Source: Kiloniellaceae bacterium (GTDB lineage: Bacteria > Pseudomonadota > Alphaproteobacteria > Kiloniellales > Kiloniellaceae). Taken from it: a DNA stretch of 39,438 bases. The position numbers were made by a program, and so were the translations under genes. Below, piece after piece: positions 22,681 to 31,170 of this stretch (its first letter is position 1; each line of letters opens with the position of its first letter). Location: NCBI GenBank assembly GCA_021776195.1, contig JAJFGK010000089.1, forward strand, positions 1 through 39,438. Direction: 5' to 3'. The notes beneath the pieces are model-generated. The model worked only from the letters and a program-made list of their open reading frames with translations. It was not told the origin of the DNA and did not search any database.

Positions 22681-23610
22681 ATGAGTTCAATCCGAGCCCT
22701 GATGGTCCTGGCCATCGTCGTTTGCTCTGGCCCCGTCGCGGCGGCACCCCTGGTGGATGCGGCCTGGCTGCGGGCGAATTTGGGACAGCCGGGTCTCGTG
22801 ATCCTGGATGTGCGCGGCGCGGCCGCCGGCGCCGACCGGGAGACCTACAAGGCGGCCCACATTCCCGGAGCGGTCTATAGCGACTACGGCCGCGACGGCT
22901 GGCGCACGATCCGCGATGGCGTCCCCGGCATGCTGCCGCCGGTCGACGCCCTGGAGCGCCTGATCGGCGGTCTGGGGATCGGCAACAGCCATCATGTGGT
23001 TGTCGTGGCCGGCGGCGTCAGTGCCGTCGACATGGCCAGCGCGACCCGGATCTATTGGACCTTCAAGGTCCTGGGCCACGACGCGGTCTCCATTCTCGAC
23101 GGCGGACATCGCGCCTATGTCCGAGATAGCACCGCGCCCCTGGAAACCGGCGCGGCGACACCATCGCGTCGGAAATTCGTCGCCGTACCGCGCTGGGAAC
23201 TGGTCGCGGCCCGGGCGGCGGTGGAGGCCGCCCTGGCCGATCCCACCAGGACCGGCCCCACTGTGGGGCTGGCGGACCTTCGCCCGCCGGCTTTTTATCG
23301 CGGCGAAGTGAAGAGCGCCGTGGTGGCTCGTGCAGGGACCATCCCGGGCGCCGTCAACCTGCCGGAAAGCTCCTTGCTCGCGCCGGACGGCCGCTTCGTT
23401 TCGGCCGAGGCCGCCGGCGCGCTTTTGCGGGTCGCCGGTCTGGCCCACCAGGACTCGATCATCGCCTTTTGCAACTCCGGCCATTGGGCCTCGCTCGGCT
23501 GGTTCCTGGGCAGTGAGGTCCTGGGGCTGAAACAGACCCGGCTTTACGACGGCTCCATGGCGGATTGGGCGTCCCAGCGCCGGCTGCCTGTCGTCCCGGG
23601 CGGAAACTAG
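22681..23610 (+). CDS. Exported rhodanese-family sulfurtransferase (two domains)
   Basis: 309 residues with a signal peptide (IRALMVLAIVVCSGPVAAAPL), so periplasmic. Two rhodanese domains follow. The N-terminal one (LVILDVRG, HIPGAVYSDYGRDGW) has VVAGGVSAVDM where an active Cys loop would be and is inactive. The C-terminal one (about 165-309) has the catalytic loop FCNSGHWAS with Cys around residue 264. The organisation matches thiosulfate/3-mercaptopyruvate sulfurtransferases. Start ATG 22681 has GGGAG 7 nt upstream. A YeeE/TsuA-like transporter starts 10 bp after the stop, which suggests handling of thiosulfate or other sulfane sulfur outside the membrane. Confidence 0.9.
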   Translation: MSSIRALMVLAIVVCSGPVAAAPLVDAAWLRANLGQPGLVILDVRGAAAGADRETYKAAHIPGAVYSDYGRDGWRTIRDGVPGMLPPVDALERLIGGLGIGNSHHVVVVAGGVSAVDMASATRIYWTFKVLGHDAVSILDGGHRAYVRDSTAPLETGAATPSRRKFVAVPRWELVAARAAVEAALADPTRTGPTVGLADLRPPAFYRGEVKSAVVARAGTIPGAVNLPESSLLAPDGRFVSAEAAGALLRVAGLAHQDSIIAFCNSGHWASLGWFLGSEVLGLKQTRLYDGSMADWASQRRLPVVPGGN

Positions 23611-23619
23611 GCCTGTCGC

Positions 23620-24834
23620 ATGGTCGCGGAAACAGCCGATCCAGCCCCAGCGCAAGACGGAACCGCGCCACCGCCGCCCTCGACCGTCCTGGTCGGCACG
23701 GCTCTCTTGTTGCTGGTGGGCGGCGGCCTGGCGATCTGGCAAGGGCAGGGCGCGAGGCTGGCCGTGCTATATGGTCTTGGCGCCCTCTTCGGCCTGGTGC
23801 TCTATCACGCCGCCTTCGGGTTCGCGTCCGGCTGGCGCCGCCTGGTTGCCAATGGAGAGGGCGATGGCCTGCGCGCGCAGATGCTCATGTTGGGTGTCGC
23901 CACGCTGGTGTTCTTTCCGATCTTGTCGTCGGGCGCCGTGCTGGGCCGCCCGGTCGCCGGCGCGGTCGCGCCGGTGGGAATCTCGGTGGCGGCGGGCGCC
24001 TTTGTCTTTGGTATCGGCATGCAACTGGCCGGTGCCTGCGCCTCCGGTACGCTCTACACGGTCGGTGGCGGATCGACCCGAATGGTCATCGTCCTGGTGT
24101 TTTTCATGGTCGGTTCGGTGATCGGTTCGGCCCATCTTCCCTGGTGGCTGGCACTTCCCAGTCTCGGATCGGTGTCGTTGCCGGATCGTCTCGGGCTCCT
24201 GCCGGCCTTGGTTCTTCAACTGACCGTCTTCGCCGCGGTCGCGCTCATGACGTTGGTCGTGGAGCGCCGCCTGGCGCCACGGAGAAAGGCCAGCCCGGTC
24301 GTTCCGCCGGCCGGGGCTTGCCGACGGCTGCTGCAAGGACCCTGGCCGCTGCTCGCCGGCGCCCTGGCGCTGGCGCTGCTGAATGGCGTCACCCTGGCAT
24401 TGGCCGGCCACCCCTGGACCATCAGCTTCGGCTACACCCTATGGGGCGCCAAACTGGCGTCCGCGGCGGGTCTGGATTTGACCGACTGGACCTTTTGGAC
24501 CTGGCGCTATCCGAGCCGGGCCCTGGCGGGGTCGGTCTTTGCCAATACCACCTCGGTGATGAACTTCGGGATCCTTGTCGGCGCCTTCCTCGCGGCGGGA
24601 CTGGCCGGCCGCTTTGCGCCTGGGGTTGCCATCAACTGGCGTCCGGCTCTGGCGGCGGTCCTTGGCGGCCTGCTGATGGGCTATGGCGCCCGGCTCGCCT
24701 TTGGCTGCAACGTCGGCGCCTACTTCAGCGGTATCGCGTCGGGCAGTCTGCATGGCTGGCTCTGGTTGGTGGCGGCCCTGGTCGGGACCTTCGTCGGGGT
24801 CCGGTTGCGGCCTTGGTTCAGGCTGGCAAGTTAA
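23620..24834 (+). CDS. YeeE/YedE-type (TsuA-like) sulfur compound transporter
   Basis: 404 residues, many hydrophobic segments, resembling the YeeE/YedE (TsuA) family that imports thiosulfate. The family's Cys motifs are present: GMQLAGACASGTLYTVGGG (about 135) and ARLAFGCNVGAYFSGIASGS (about 360), followed by LHGWLWLVAALVGT. A Pro/Ala-rich N-terminal tail precedes the first membrane segment. It is directly behind the exported rhodanese gene, with a spacing of 10 bp. Thiosulfate as substrate is inferred from the family; selenium-related substrates are an alternative for YedE relatives. Confidence 0.88.
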   Translation: MVAETADPAPAQDGTAPPPPSTVLVGTALLLLVGGGLAIWQGQGARLAVLYGLGALFGLVLYHAAFGFASGWRRLVANGEGDGLRAQMLMLGVATLVFFPILSSGAVLGRPVAGAVAPVGISVAAGAFVFGIGMQLAGACASGTLYTVGGGSTRMVIVLVFFMVGSVIGSAHLPWWLALPSLGSVSLPDRLGLLPALVLQLTVFAAVALMTLVVERRLAPRRKASPVVPPAGACRRLLQGPWPLLAGALALALLNGVTLALAGHPWTISFGYTLWGAKLASAAGLDLTDWTFWTWRYPSRALAGSVFANTTSVMNFGILVGAFLAAGLAGRFAPGVAINWRPALAAVLGGLLMGYGARLAFGCNVGAYFSGIASGSLHGWLWLVAALVGTFVGVRLRPWFRLAS

Positions 24835-24858
24835 ATCCGGGATGACGCCGCTGCGCCC

Positions 24859-24887
24859 TTGACAGTCGGGCACGCCGGCGTCATTTG
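24859..24887 (+). promoter_or_regulatory. Predicted promoter of the tetR gene
   Basis: -35 TTGACA at 24859-24864, a 17-nt spacer, then a weak -10 CATTTG (24882-24887). The -10 overlaps the left end of the operator palindrome, as usual for autoregulated TetR genes. The flanking ATGACGCCG (24842-24850) and CGGCGTCAT (24876-24884) are complementary. Confidence 0.5.
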
Positions 24888-24903
24888 TGAGCGAGCGTTC
24901 ACA
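24886..24903. promoter_or_regulatory. TetR self-operator
   Basis: TGTGAGCGAGCGTTCACA is an imperfect 18-bp palindrome (7 of 9 pairs match) located between the -10 region and the start of the TetR gene. A closely similar sequence, 11 of 14 bases identical to the core, lies at 25699-25712 before the ABC operon. Confidence 0.6.
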
Positions 24904-24920
24904 ATTCTTGCGAGCTGCCA

Positions 24921-25481
24921 ATGGCCAAGGGCACCAAGGCGCTGATCGAGCGCAAGGCACTGGAACTGTTTGTCGAAAAAGGCATCCGGGAGACGACGGT
25001 GCGCGATATCGCCGGGGCGGCAAAGGTGGCCGAAGGCACGCTTTATCGCCACTACCCGAGCAAGGACGCTTTGGCGGAGGCGCTTTTCAGCAGCGGGTAC
25101 GAGGATTTCGCCAAGGACCTCGCGGCATTGGCGGGCGCCCAGGACGAGTTGCGGGGCGCGCTGGGCGAGATGGTGGTCTACGCCTGCCGGGCCTTCGACC
25201 AGGACTGGGTTCAGTTCAGTTATCTGCTGTTGTCCCAACATGTCCATCTGCGCCGCCGGGCGTCGGACGCGCAGAGTCCGGTGACCGTGCTCCGAGATCG
25301 CATTGCCTTGGCCATGGACCGCGGGCAGATCCCATCGGCAAATGCGGAGTTGGCCGCCGCCATGGTTTTCGGCCTGGTTCTTCAAGCCGCGGTGTCCGTT
25401 GTTTACGGCCGGCTGGACCGTCCTCTGTCGGACTACGCGTCCGATCTGTCCGAGGCGGCGTGGAAGGTTCTGCGGCCTTGA
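24921..25481 (+). CDS. TetR/AcrR family transcriptional regulator
   Basis: 186 residues. The N-terminal helix-turn-helix is clear: ALELFVEKGIRETTVRDIAG, AAKVAEGTLYRHYPSKDALAEAL (about 13-57). The C-terminal ligand domain is generic. It is probably a repressor of its own gene, since an operator-like palindrome overlaps its promoter. A second copy of the palindrome lies in the promoter region of the downstream ABC importer, so that operon is a likely target. The inducer is unknown. The SD is weak (no purine run right before ATG 24921). Confidence 0.93.
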   Translation: MAKGTKALIERKALELFVEKGIRETTVRDIAGAAKVAEGTLYRHYPSKDALAEALFSSGYEDFAKDLAALAGAQDELRGALGEMVVYACRAFDQDWVQFSYLLLSQHVHLRRRASDAQSPVTVLRDRIALAMDRGQIPSANAELAAAMVFGLVLQAAVSVVYGRLDRPLSDYASDLSEAAWKVLRP

Positions 25482-25653
25482 TCCGATGGAGCGAGCCTCC
25501 CGCACGGCCGGGACGAGGTCGACGGCGGCATCGGATAGACCTTCCTGAAAAAACGCCTGGCGGCAGGATCTCGACGCCTGTCGTTCCGGGCCGAACTCAC
25601 CAAGTCGTTATGCTGTCAACAAAAAGAATTGTTGTGAATCAGTCGCGAGTGGG

Positions 25654-25682
25654 GTGACCTGGGTTCCGCTTTTTGCTATGAA
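25654..25682 (+). promoter_or_regulatory. Predicted promoter of the ABC importer operon
   Basis: -35 GTGACC (25654-25659), a 17-nt spacer and -10 TATGAA (25677-25682), preceded by TGC as an extended -10. Transcription would begin near 25689, just before the palindrome. The rest of the 275-bp gap after tetR shows no gene. Confidence 0.45.
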
Positions 25683-25698
25683 CAGAACAACCGCTCCA

Positions 25699-25712
25699 AG
25701 AACGGGCGTTCA
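25699..25712. promoter_or_regulatory. TetR-type operator copy at the ABC operon
   Basis: AGAACGGGCGTTCA contains a perfect GAACG-GG-CGTTC palindrome just downstream of the predicted promoter. It matches the tetR self-operator core TGAGCGAGCGTTCA at 11 of 14 positions. Confidence 0.5.
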
Positions 25713-25756
25713 ACAATGATCGGCAAGAGCCGAGAAAATAACGGGGAGACGTCGGA

Positions 25757-27352
25757 ATGCATCAGCTTAAACACTATGAATCCCTTCTGAGCCGGGGAAA
25801 GATCACGCGCCGTGAATTCATGGGCCGTGCGGCGGCGCTTGGCTTTAGCGCGGCCCTGGCCACGAGCCTTGCCGGTCAGGCCTTGCAGGCGGCGACCCCG
25901 AAGAAGGGCGGTCGCCTCATAACTGGCGTGGGTCACGGCTCGACCACCGACTCGCTGAATCCGGCCACCTATGAAAACGGCTTTATGGCCGATCTCGGTT
26001 ATGCCCTCCACGGTCACCTGACAGAAACCAGCAACGAGGGCGAGTTGATTCCCCAGTTGGCAGAGGGCTGGGAGGCCTCGGCCGACGCCGCGACCTGGAC
26101 AATCAAGCTGCGCAAGGGGATCGAATTCCACAACGGCAAGACCATGACCGCGGCCGATGTGGTCGCCTCGATCAATCACCACCGCGGAGAGGACACCAAG
26201 TCCGCCGCCAAGCCGATTGTCGCGGCGGTGGAGGACATCAAGGCGGACGGCGACGACACCGTGGTCTTCAGCTTGAAGGGCGGCGACGCGGACTTCCCCT
26301 TTATCATGAGCGACTATCATCTGGCGATCCTGCCGAGCAAGGACGATGGCACGGTCGAATGGGAGTCGGGCGTGGGGATCGGTGGCTATGCCCTTAAGGA
26401 ATTCGAGCCTGGCGTGCGCGCCGTGACCGAACGCGCGCCCAACTATTGGCGCGAAGGCCGGGCACATTTCGATGCGTTCGAGCTGTTGTCGATTGTCGAC
26501 GTGGCTGCACGAACCAATGCGCTGGTCACCGGCGAGATCCACGCGATGGATCGCTGCGACATCAAGACGCTGCATCTGCTGAAGCGCAACCAGGACATTG
26601 TAATCGAGGAAACCACCGGCTACGCGCACTACACGATCCCGATGCGCACGGACACGGCGCCCTTTGACGACAACAACGTGCGCTTGGCCTTGAAGTACGG
26701 GCTCGATCGAGAGGCTCTCTTGAAGACGGTCCTGCGCGGCCACGGCGTCATCGGGAATGACCATCCGATCAGCACGGCAAACCGCTATCACGCCGCGGAT
26801 CTTCCCCAGAGGCAGTACGATCCGGACAAGTCGAAGTTCCACCTGAAACAGGCTGGTCTCGACAGTTTGACCGTACCACTCCACGCGGCCGATGCGGCCT
26901 TTGGCGGGGCTCTCGACGCGGCCGTGCTCTACAAGGAGCATGCGGCCAAGGCCAACATCAACATCGATGTCGTGCGCGAGCCGAATGACGGCTACTGGTC
27001 GAATGTATGGATGAACAAGCCTTGGTGCATGTGCTACTGGGGCGGCCGGCCGACCGAAGATTGGATGTTCTCGACGGCCTATGCGTCGGGCGCCGATTGG
27101 AACGACACCTTTTGGGAGCACGAGCAGTTCAACAAGCTGCTGGTGGAGGCCCGCGGCCAGCTCGACGAGACGAAGCGCCGGGAGATGTATTTCGAAATGC
27201 AGCGCATCCTCAGCGACGAGGGCGGCGTGGTGGTGCCGATGTTCAACAACTACGTGTTTGCGACCTCGAACAAAATTGCGCACGATCCGCAAATGTCGGC
27301 CACCGGTGAACTCGACGGAAACAGATTGGCCGAACGCTGGTGGTTCGCCTGA
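25757..27352 (+). CDS. ABC importer substrate-binding protein, peptide/nickel family 5
   Basis: 531 residues. The signal sequence carries a Tat-like twin-arginine motif (ITRREFMGRAAALGF, Arg18-Arg19) followed by a hydrophobic stretch ending near residue 46 (QALQA). The mature protein has family-5 blocks: GSTTDSLNPATYENG, LIPQLAEGWEAS, WTIKLRKGIEFHNGKTMTAADV (split here across residues 115-137) and the C-terminal YFEMQRILSDEGGVVVPMF. It binds oligopeptides or similar solutes in the periplasm; the actual ligand is not predictable. It is the first gene of a four-gene import operon and is preceded by CGGGGAGAC as SD. Confidence 0.93.
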   Translation: MHQLKHYESLLSRGKITRREFMGRAAALGFSAALATSLAGQALQAATPKKGGRLITGVGHGSTTDSLNPATYENGFMADLGYALHGHLTETSNEGELIPQLAEGWEASADAATWTIKLRKGIEFHNGKTMTAADVVASINHHRGEDTKSAAKPIVAAVEDIKADGDDTVVFSLKGGDADFPFIMSDYHLAILPSKDDGTVEWESGVGIGGYALKEFEPGVRAVTERAPNYWREGRAHFDAFELLSIVDVAARTNALVTGEIHAMDRCDIKTLHLLKRNQDIVIEETTGYAHYTIPMRTDTAPFDDNNVRLALKYGLDREALLKTVLRGHGVIGNDHPISTANRYHAADLPQRQYDPDKSKFHLKQAGLDSLTVPLHAADAAFGGALDAAVLYKEHAAKANINIDVVREPNDGYWSNVWMNKPWCMCYWGGRPTEDWMFSTAYASGADWNDTFWEHEQFNKLLVEARGQLDETKRREMYFEMQRILSDEGGVVVPMFNNYVFATSNKIAHDPQMSATGELDGNRLAERWWFA

Positions 27353-27385
27353 TCTTGGGCGCGCTACGCCAGAGGGGGTAAGAAA

Positions 27386-28342
27386 ATGGGTAAAATATTC
27401 AAGATGATCGCCCAGCGCTTGGGGTTGGGTTTGATTACACTGTTCATCGTCTCCTTGATCATCTTTTCGAGCGTTGAACTCCTGCCGGGCGATTTGGCCG
27501 AGGCGATCCTCGGTCAGGCCGCCACGGAGGAAACGGTGGCGGCCTTCAGGCGGGAGCTGAAGCTGGATCTGCCGGCCCACGAGCGCTATCTCGGTTGGCT
27601 GGCGGGCATTCTCCAGGGCGACATGGGCAAGTCCCTTGCCAACGGGCGCGAGATCTCCGAGTTGATCGGCGTGCGCCTGGCCAATACGCTCTTCCTTGCC
27701 CTCTTCGCGGCCTGCGTGTCGGTGCCCATTTCCATTGTGCTAGGCGTCCTGGCGGCGCTCTATCGCAACACGCTCTATGACCGTGCGGTGAACGTGTTCA
27801 CCTTGAGTACGATCTCCTTCCCGGAATTTTTCGTCTCCTACATCTTGATCCTTCTGCTGGCGGTGAATGCGGGGATGTTCCCCTCGCTTTCGAACGTCAC
27901 CTTCGACATGCCCTTCTGGGACCGAGTCTATCGTGTGTCTTTGCCAGCCTTGACCCTGACCCTGGTGGTTATCGCGCATATGATGCGCATGACCCGCGCG
28001 GCGATCATCAACCTTCTGGCCAGCCCCTATATCGAGATGGCGAATTTGAAGGGCCTCAGCAAATCGCGGATCATCGTCCACCACGCTCTGCCGAACGCCC
28101 TGGCGCCGATCATCAACGTGATCGTCCTCAATCTCGCCTATCTGATCGTCGGCGTGGTCGTGGTCGAGGTGGTCTTCGTCTACCCGGGCCTGGGCCAGTT
28201 GCTGGTCGACTCGGTGTCCAAGCGTGACATCCCGGTGGTTCAGGCGAGCTGTATGATCTTCGCGGGAACCTATATTCTACTCAACCTGACCGCCGACGTG
28301 CTCTCGATCGTGAGCAATCCGCGGCTCATGCATCCGAAGTAA
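27386..28342 (+). CDS. ABC importer permease, DppB-like
   Basis: 318 residues, six predicted membrane segments. The N terminus (MIAQRLGLGLITLFIVSLIIFSSVELLPGD split over residues 6-35) is typical of DppB/OppB proteins. The EAA loop that contacts the ATPase reads SPYIEMANLKGLSKSRIIVH followed by ALPNALAPI (about 213-240). It ends VVFVYPGLGQLLVDSVSKRDIPV, also family-typical. It starts 34 bp after the binding protein, with AGGGGG before ATG 27386. Confidence 0.93.
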   Translation: MGKIFKMIAQRLGLGLITLFIVSLIIFSSVELLPGDLAEAILGQAATEETVAAFRRELKLDLPAHERYLGWLAGILQGDMGKSLANGREISELIGVRLANTLFLALFAACVSVPISIVLGVLAALYRNTLYDRAVNVFTLSTISFPEFFVSYILILLLAVNAGMFPSLSNVTFDMPFWDRVYRVSLPALTLTLVVIAHMMRMTRAAIINLLASPYIEMANLKGLSKSRIIVHHALPNALAPIINVIVLNLAYLIVGVVVVEVVFVYPGLGQLLVDSVSKRDIPVVQASCMIFAGTYILLNLTADVLSIVSNPRLMHPK

Positions 28343-28352
28343 GGGGGGGAGC

Positions 28353-29402
28353 ATGAAAAAGTCACTTAGTTCACGCCTGTCGAACCTGTTGCATCACGGT
28401 TTCTTCTGGTTCTTTATTCTGGTCCTGATCGTCACACAGTGGGGCGCGGGTTCCATTGAGACCACACTGAAGACCGCCGTGACCTTGTTGGTCTTGCTGG
28501 TGATCTCGCAGAATATATCCGCCCTCCTGATGATCCCCAGTTGGATCATCCAGGTCTTTATGTGGCTCCCCGAGGCCCACAAGATCATCATGCGAAAGGC
28601 GCCCTTGAGCGCGAAGTTCGGGATCCTCGTGATCCTGGCCAATGCGATCATCGCCATCTTCGCACCGGCCTTGGCGCCCTACGGCGAGTCGCAAATTGTC
28701 GGCGATCAGTTCGAAGTTTGGGGCGATCCCTTTATCCTCGGCACCGACAACCTGGGGCGCGATATGTTGACCCGGCTCTTCTATGGGGCCCGGAACACAA
28801 TCGGCATCGCCTTTCTGGCGACCGGCCTGGCCTTCTTCATGGGCAGCCTGCTCGGTCTGTTGGCAGCTTCGCTGGGCGGATGGGTCGACCAGATTCTCAG
28901 CCGTATCGTCGATATCTTCATGTCGATCCCCTCGCTGATCTTCGCGCTGCTGGTCCTGACCATCCTGGGCACGGAGCTGGTTTACGTCGTGGGCGTCATC
29001 GCCGTGCTCTATGCCTCGCCGGTCTACCGTCTGGCACGCGCGGTGGGAATGAACGTCGTGGTGTTGGATTTCGTCGAGGTCGCCAAGCTGCGCGGCGAGG
29101 GACTTTGGTGGATTATCACCCGCGAGGTGCTGCCGAACTCGCTTCCGCCGCTGTCGGCGGAGTTCGGGCTGCGGTTCTGTTTCGTATTCCTGTTTCTCTC
29201 GGCCCTCAGCTTTCTCGGCCTGGGCATCCAGCCGCCGCTGGCGGACTGGGGGAGCATGGTGCGCGATAACGCGACCCTGATTACCTACGGCGACATTACG
29301 CCGCTCTTACCGGCGGCCTCGATCGCCCTTTTGACCGTGGCGGTGAACTTCGTCGTCGATTGGTTCCTCTATCTGACAAGTGGACTGCGCGATGAGCATT
29401 GA
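28353..29402 (+). CDS. ABC importer permease, DppC-like with long N-terminal extension
   Basis: 349 residues. The DppC-like core begins at APLSAKFGILVILANAIIAIFAP near residue 82, continues with LGTDNLGRDMLTRLFYGAR and has the EAA loop DFVEVAKLRGEGLWWIITRE. It ends in the usual LGIQPPLADWGSMV region. Before the core lie about 80 extra residues with two or three additional hydrophobic stretches (GFFWFFILVLIVTQW, TAVTLLVLLVISQ, MIPSWIIQVFMW), which is more than DppC normally has. An AAGGGGGGAG SD precedes the ATG. The 3' end overlaps the ATPase gene by 11 bp. Confidence 0.92.
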   Translation: MKKSLSSRLSNLLHHGFFWFFILVLIVTQWGAGSIETTLKTAVTLLVLLVISQNISALLMIPSWIIQVFMWLPEAHKIIMRKAPLSAKFGILVILANAIIAIFAPALAPYGESQIVGDQFEVWGDPFILGTDNLGRDMLTRLFYGARNTIGIAFLATGLAFFMGSLLGLLAASLGGWVDQILSRIVDIFMSIPSLIFALLVLTILGTELVYVVGVIAVLYASPVYRLARAVGMNVVVLDFVEVAKLRGEGLWWIITREVLPNSLPPLSAEFGLRFCFVFLFLSALSFLGLGIQPPLADWGSMVRDNATLITYGDITPLLPAASIALLTVAVNFVVDWFLYLTSGLRDEH

Positions 29403-31077
29403 TAGCAGCAACACGGCCCAAAAGGGCGATGTCCTCCTGAAAATGCGCGGCCTGCGCATTGAAGGACAGTCCGAAGAGCGTTGGATGGAGATCGTCCACG
29501 GCGTCGATGTCACACTGCATCGCGGCGAGGTGCTGGGTCTGATCGGTGAGTCGGGAGCCGGCAAGTCGACAATCGGGATCGCCGCGATGGCCTTCGCCCG
29601 ACCGGGCTGTCGGATTACCGCCGGCACCATTGAGTTCGATGGCGTGGATTTGATGACGCTGACCGAGGAGGAAAAGCGGAACTATCGCGGCCGGCGCATC
29701 TCCTATGTCGCGCAATCCGCGGCGGCTTGCTTCAATCCCGCTCATAAGCTGATCGACCAATACGGTGAAGCCGCGACCCAGCACGGGGTGTTGAGCAAAG
29801 CAGAAGCCGACCGGGATGCGGTCGATCTTTATCGCCGCCTGCAACTGCCCGACCCGGAGAACATCGGCAACCGCTATCCGCACCAGGTCTCCGGCGGCCA
29901 GCTGCAGCGCGCCATGGTGGCCATGGCCATGGCCTGCAAGCCCGATCTGATCGTGTTCGACGAGCCGACCACGGCGTTGGATGTGACGACCCAGATTGAA
30001 GTCCTGGCGGCCATCAAGGACGTGGTGCGTCAGTTCAACACCGCGGCAATCTACATCACCCATGATCTGGCGGTGGTGTCCCAGGTTTCCGACCGCATCA
30101 TGGTGTTGCGCTACGGCAACGTGGTCGAGGAGGGTGAAACCCGCCAGATGGTCGAGCGGCCGCAGATGGAGTACACCCAGCAGTTGCTCTCGGTGCGGAC
30201 CTTCATCAAGGAGGAGGCGGTTCCGGAAGAGGGCGAGGCGCCGCTGCTCGAGGTCAAGGACGTTACGGCGGCCTATGGCGGCGGCAAGGTCCTGGTGCTG
30301 CAGGACATCAACCTGGAAATTCATCGGCAGAAAACCGTGGCGGTGGTTGGCGAGTCGGGTAGTGGCAAGAGCACATTGGCTCGTGTCGTCACCGGCCTGC
30401 TGCCGCCCATCAGCGGCACGATCTCCTATGAAGGCGAAGTTTGGGCCCGGTCCTACAAGAAACGCGACCGTCAGCAGCTGCGGCGTTTGCAGATGATCTA
30501 TCAGCTCCCCGATGTGGCGGTGAATCCGCGGCAGAAGGTCAAGGATATCATCGGCCGGCCGCTGTCCTTTTATCTGGGACTGCACGGTCAGGAACGCAAC
30601 GACAGGGTCGCCGAACTGCTCGACATGATCGAGTTGCCGGAAGCCTATGGCGAGCGGCTTCCCAGCGAGCTGTCCGGCGGTCAAAAGCAGCGGATCTGTA
30701 TCGCCCGCGCCCTGGCAGCGGAACCGGAGCTTATCATCTGCGACGAGGTGACCTCGGCCCTGGATCAGCTTGTGGCAGAGGAAATTCTGAAGCTTCTTCA
30801 GCGCCTCCAGGACGAATTGGGAATCACCTACCTCTTCATTACCCACGATCTGGCGACCGTTCGGGCCATTTCCGATGAGATCGTCGTGATGCTGCAGGGC
30901 CGGGTGGTCGAGCATGGCAAGAAGAGCGAAGTGTTGAATCCGCCCCATCACGATTATACCGACCTGCTCTTGTCGTCGGTGCCGGAGATGGATCCGGACT
31001 GGCTCGACGACCTGCTCGAAGACCGCCGTCAGCGCATCGCGCGTGGCGAGAAGGTGCTGACAGCGGCCGACAACTAG
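29392..31077 (+). CDS. Fused double ABC ATPase (DppD-DppF type)
   Basis: 561 residues containing two complete nucleotide-binding domains that energise the importer. Domain 1 (about 12-270) has Walker A GESGAGKST, signature SGGQLQR and Walker B LIVFDEPTTALD. Domain 2 (about 285-540) has GESGSGKST, SGGQKQR and LIICDEVTSALD. Each domain has its switch His in YITHDL or FITHDL. Both sites therefore look catalytically intact. The fusion supplies DppD and DppF functions in one chain. ATG 29392 overlaps the end of the permease gene; an in-frame GTG at 29380 is an alternative. It is the last gene of the operon. Confidence 0.95.
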   Translation: MSIDSSNTAQKGDVLLKMRGLRIEGQSEERWMEIVHGVDVTLHRGEVLGLIGESGAGKSTIGIAAMAFARPGCRITAGTIEFDGVDLMTLTEEEKRNYRGRRISYVAQSAAACFNPAHKLIDQYGEAATQHGVLSKAEADRDAVDLYRRLQLPDPENIGNRYPHQVSGGQLQRAMVAMAMACKPDLIVFDEPTTALDVTTQIEVLAAIKDVVRQFNTAAIYITHDLAVVSQVSDRIMVLRYGNVVEEGETRQMVERPQMEYTQQLLSVRTFIKEEAVPEEGEAPLLEVKDVTAAYGGGKVLVLQDINLEIHRQKTVAVVGESGSGKSTLARVVTGLLPPISGTISYEGEVWARSYKKRDRQQLRRLQMIYQLPDVAVNPRQKVKDIIGRPLSFYLGLHGQERNDRVAELLDMIELPEAYGERLPSELSGGQKQRICIARALAAEPELIICDEVTSALDQLVAEEILKLLQRLQDELGITYLFITHDLATVRAISDEIVVMLQGRVVEHGKKSEVLNPPHHDYTDLLLSSVPEMDPDWLDDLLEDRRQRIARGEKVLTAADN

Positions 31078-31170
31078 CCGCTGGAGCGTCGGTCCCAAAC
31101 TCGCAAGCCCTCGAGGCGCCCATCGAACGGTGCCAAGGGGGCCTGCCGTCGCCGGGCTTGATTGTGAAGG

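Noticed and set aside
25757..31077. Nickel-specific or opine-specific importer
   Set aside because: The binding-protein family covers many solutes and no residue I can see decides the ligand.
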